DNA of 64,000 nucleotides from Nocardia carnea (GTDB taxonomy: Bacteria; Actinomycetota; Actinomycetes; Mycobacteriales; Mycobacteriaceae). Every line of letters starts with the position of its first letter. The stretch's first letter is position 1. The notes under the pieces are model-generated. The model did no database searches. It was given only the letters and a program-made list of their open reading frames with translations, and was not told the DNA's origin. The stretch lies in contig NZ_JARWNW010000269.1 in the NCBI RefSeq assembly GCF_029868325.1, positions 1 through 64,000 on the forward strand. Direction: 5' to 3'. Below are positions 62,796 through 64,000 of this stretch, piece by piece. The position numbers were made by a program, and so were the translations under genes.

Positions 62796-63106
62796 ATGAC
62801 ACCTCAGGCCCGGCGTCGGACCGTGATGCGGCACTTGCCGAACGGCTCGCAACCCTCATGCGCGTGGGAACCGCTTCGACCACAGGGTTGCTGATCGTCG
62901 GTGTCGTCTTCCGCGCCGCCGGCGCATATCAACCGTCCACGATCGCTCTTGTCGCCGGATGCGGCCTCCTCGTGCTGCTACCACTGCTCCGTCTGGTGGT
63001 CATGCTCGGCGACTTCGCCCGGCAGGCGGACAGACAGTTCGTCGTGTGGACGGCCGTCGTGATCGGCCTCGTAATCGCCGGCGGCGCCATGGGCGTGTAC
63101 CTGTAG
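62792..63106 (+). CDS. DUF1634 small membrane protein
   Basis: 104 residues, ATG overlapping the TauE/SafE stop (ATGA). Three hydrophobic segments (TTGLLIVGVVF, IALVAGCGLLVLLPLL, VVWTAVVIGLVIAGG). This family is almost always encoded next to a TauE/SafE permease, as here, and is probably an accessory subunit. Confidence 0.85.
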   Translation: MNDTSGPASDRDAALAERLATLMRVGTASTTGLLIVGVVFRAAGAYQPSTIALVAGCGLLVLLPLLRLVVMLGDFARQADRQFVVWTAVVIGLVIAGGAMGVYL

Positions 63107-63120
63107 CCGACGACAACAGT

Positions 63121-63147
63121 CCGAAGCACTGGGGGCATGTGCTCCGG
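63121..63147. terminator. Stem-loop terminator between convergent genes
   Basis: CCGAAGCAC (63121-63129) and GTGCTCCGG (63139-63147) form nine pairs with one mismatch around a nine-base loop, 14 bases past the DUF1634 stop and 41 before the SDR stop on the other strand. Confidence 0.6.
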
Positions 63148-63188
63148 AAGTCTCCGCTGTTCCGCCGGTTGGAGCAGCCTCGCCGGCG

Positions 63189-64000
63189 TCAATCGATGAC
63201 GGCCGTGGAGAATACCGGCGGGTCCCCGAGGAACGGCCGGTGCGACGGCGGGTGCTGTCCCTGGGTGTCCTCGACGCCGAGTTCCTGCGCGATTTCGGCA
63301 CCGATCAGGACCTGGCCGGTGCGGTTCATCAACTCCGGGTCGCGCGCGAGGGCGTCGATGACGCGGCCGGTGAATTCCGGCGATTCGGCGGTCGCGGCGA
63401 GCCCGTCGTAGGCGCCGGGGTTCGCGGCGAATGCGGCGAGTGTGCGTTCGGTCGCGAGCAGACCCATCCAGATCGAGACAACCGCCACGTTCCACGGACG
63501 GAAGTCGACTGCCATATCGTGCGCCATCTTGTCCACCGCCGCCTTGCCCGCGCCGTAGGCGGGTCCGTGCATGTAGCAGGTGCCCCCGAACGAGGACGTG
63601 TTCACGACCAGTCCCCCGCCGTCGGCCACCAGCAACGGTGCAGCGTAGTAGCTGGTGACGTAGCTCGACCGCATCCCGACGTCGAGCAGGTCGAGCAGCG
63701 ATAGCGGCTTCTCCCAGAACGGCCCCTTCGCGGTCAGGCCATCGGGCACCGCGAGGGCGTTGTTGACCAGGATGTCGAGGCGGCCGTGCTCCTCGCGTAC
63801 ATCGGCGAAGAAGCCCTCGACCTGTGCATCGTCTCGGTGATCGAGCACTACGGGCATGCCTCGGCCACCGCGCCGGGTGATTTCTTCGGCGGTCGCGAAC
63901 ACGGTGCCCGGAAGCGGCGCGTCACCTTCCTTCTTTGTCCGCCCGGTGACGTACACCGTCGCCCCGGTTTCGCCCAGGGCCAGAGCGATTCCTTTACCCG
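63189..64000 (-). CDS. SDR oxidoreductase, DHRS1-like (5' end outside the window)
   Basis: The frame stays open to the window edge; reading it upstream of the first in-window GTG gives GKGIALALGETGATVYVTGR, the second half of the cofactor motif, so the start lies beyond 64000. Seen: about 270 residues with DILVNNALAV, NTSSFGGTCYM and the catalytic YGAGK (in PAYGAGKAAVDKM). The text ATERTLAAFAANPGAYDGLAATAESPEF is typical of DHRS1-like SDRs. Function unknown. Confidence 0.88.
   Translation of the reverse strand, partial: GKGIALALGETGATVYVTGRTKKEGDAPLPGTVFATAEEITRRGGRGMPVVLDHRDDAQVEGFFADVREEHGRLDILVNNALAVPDGLTAKGPFWEKPLSLLDLLDVGMRSSYVTSYYAAPLLVADGGGLVVNTSSFGGTCYMHGPAYGAGKAAVDKMAHDMAVDFRPWNVAVVSIWMGLLATERTLAAFAANPGAYDGLAATAESPEFTGRVIDALARDPELMNRTGQVLIGAEIAQELGVEDTQGQHPPSHRPFLGDPPVFSTAVID

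Noticed and set aside
1..64000. tRNA, rRNA, CRISPR arrays or riboswitches
   Set aside because: No cloverleaf-like TTCGA arm context, rRNA core text or regularly spaced repeats were seen by eye; a covariance-model scan would be decisive.

Overview
The window is high-GC, densely packed, strongly biased to G/C in codon third positions, uses many GTG starts and contains four-base stop/start overlaps. It carries a mycofactocin-coupled short-chain dehydrogenase, LLM flavin monooxygenase, TetR/PucR/GntR regulators, CaiB-type CoA transferase and many acyl-CoA enzymes. This points to a soil actinomycete of the Mycobacteriales (Nocardia or Rhodococcus-like); genus is an inference. No rRNA, tRNA or CRISPR array was seen. 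The window is an accessory catabolic region: about 57 genes, mostly transport, oxidoreduction, CoA chemistry and local regulators.

Layout. (1) 1-175: tail of an IS5-type transposase. (2) 201-15346: a two-armed acyl-CoA catabolic locus. The minus arm (MFS permease, SMP-30 lactonase, CitE-like lyase, two-domain MaoC hydratase) and the plus arm (acyl-CoA synthetase, cyclase-family hydrolase, thiolase-like protein, DUF35 protein, FAD-linked oxidase, aldehyde dehydrogenase, acyl-CoA dehydrogenase, CoA transferase) flank a TetR regulator. Both arms start from near-identical 45-bp promoter/operator modules, and a third copy lies 31 kb away in front of another permease operon (36.4 kb). (3) 15382-15549: remnant of a PucR-type regulator. 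(4) 15706-27153: a probable ring-degradation locus: extradiol-type VOC protein, SnoaL-like protein, FAD hydroxylase, YceI protein, acyl-CoA ligase, aldehyde dehydrogenase and HSDL2-like SDR on the minus strand; FAH-family hydrolase, resorcylate-decarboxylase-like amidohydrolase and quinone reductase on the plus strand; a TetR gene sits between, and TTGAT-N6-ATCAA operators mark both outward promoters. (5) 27400-33512: Tat-exported agmatine deiminase-like lipoprotein, PucR regulator and a large fused indolepyruvate:ferredoxin oxidoreductase, closed by a perfect 14-bp stem terminator. (6) 33622-36268: permease, truncated MmgE/PrpD fragment and zinc alcohol dehydrogenase, driven by the third module. 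(7) 36691-38334: TauE/SafE exporter divergent from an AraC regulator. (8) 38536-42557: SDR, ACAD10/11-like kinase and dehydrogenase, divergent from a regulator that fuses an XRE domain to a TetR domain. (9) 42639-50630: MHS permease, LLM monooxygenase, aldo/keto reductase, SDR, an RfbH/ColD-like PLP enzyme with His in place of the Schiff-base Lys, mycofactocin SDR, VOC protein and TetR regulator. (10) 50888-63106: histidine phosphatase, amidase, complete oligopeptide-type ABC importer, two divergent paralogous solute-binding lipoproteins, GntR/UTRA regulator, a TauE plus DUF1634 pair, and an SDR running off the window end.

How they may work together: each block pairs an importer, a local repressor and a set of oxidoreductases or CoA enzymes, as expected for substrate-induced catabolic islands. 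None of the substrates can be named from the sequence. The most informative signals are the repeated operator modules, which tie distant transcription units to common regulators, plus the non-canonical PLP enzyme and the XRE-TetR fusion.
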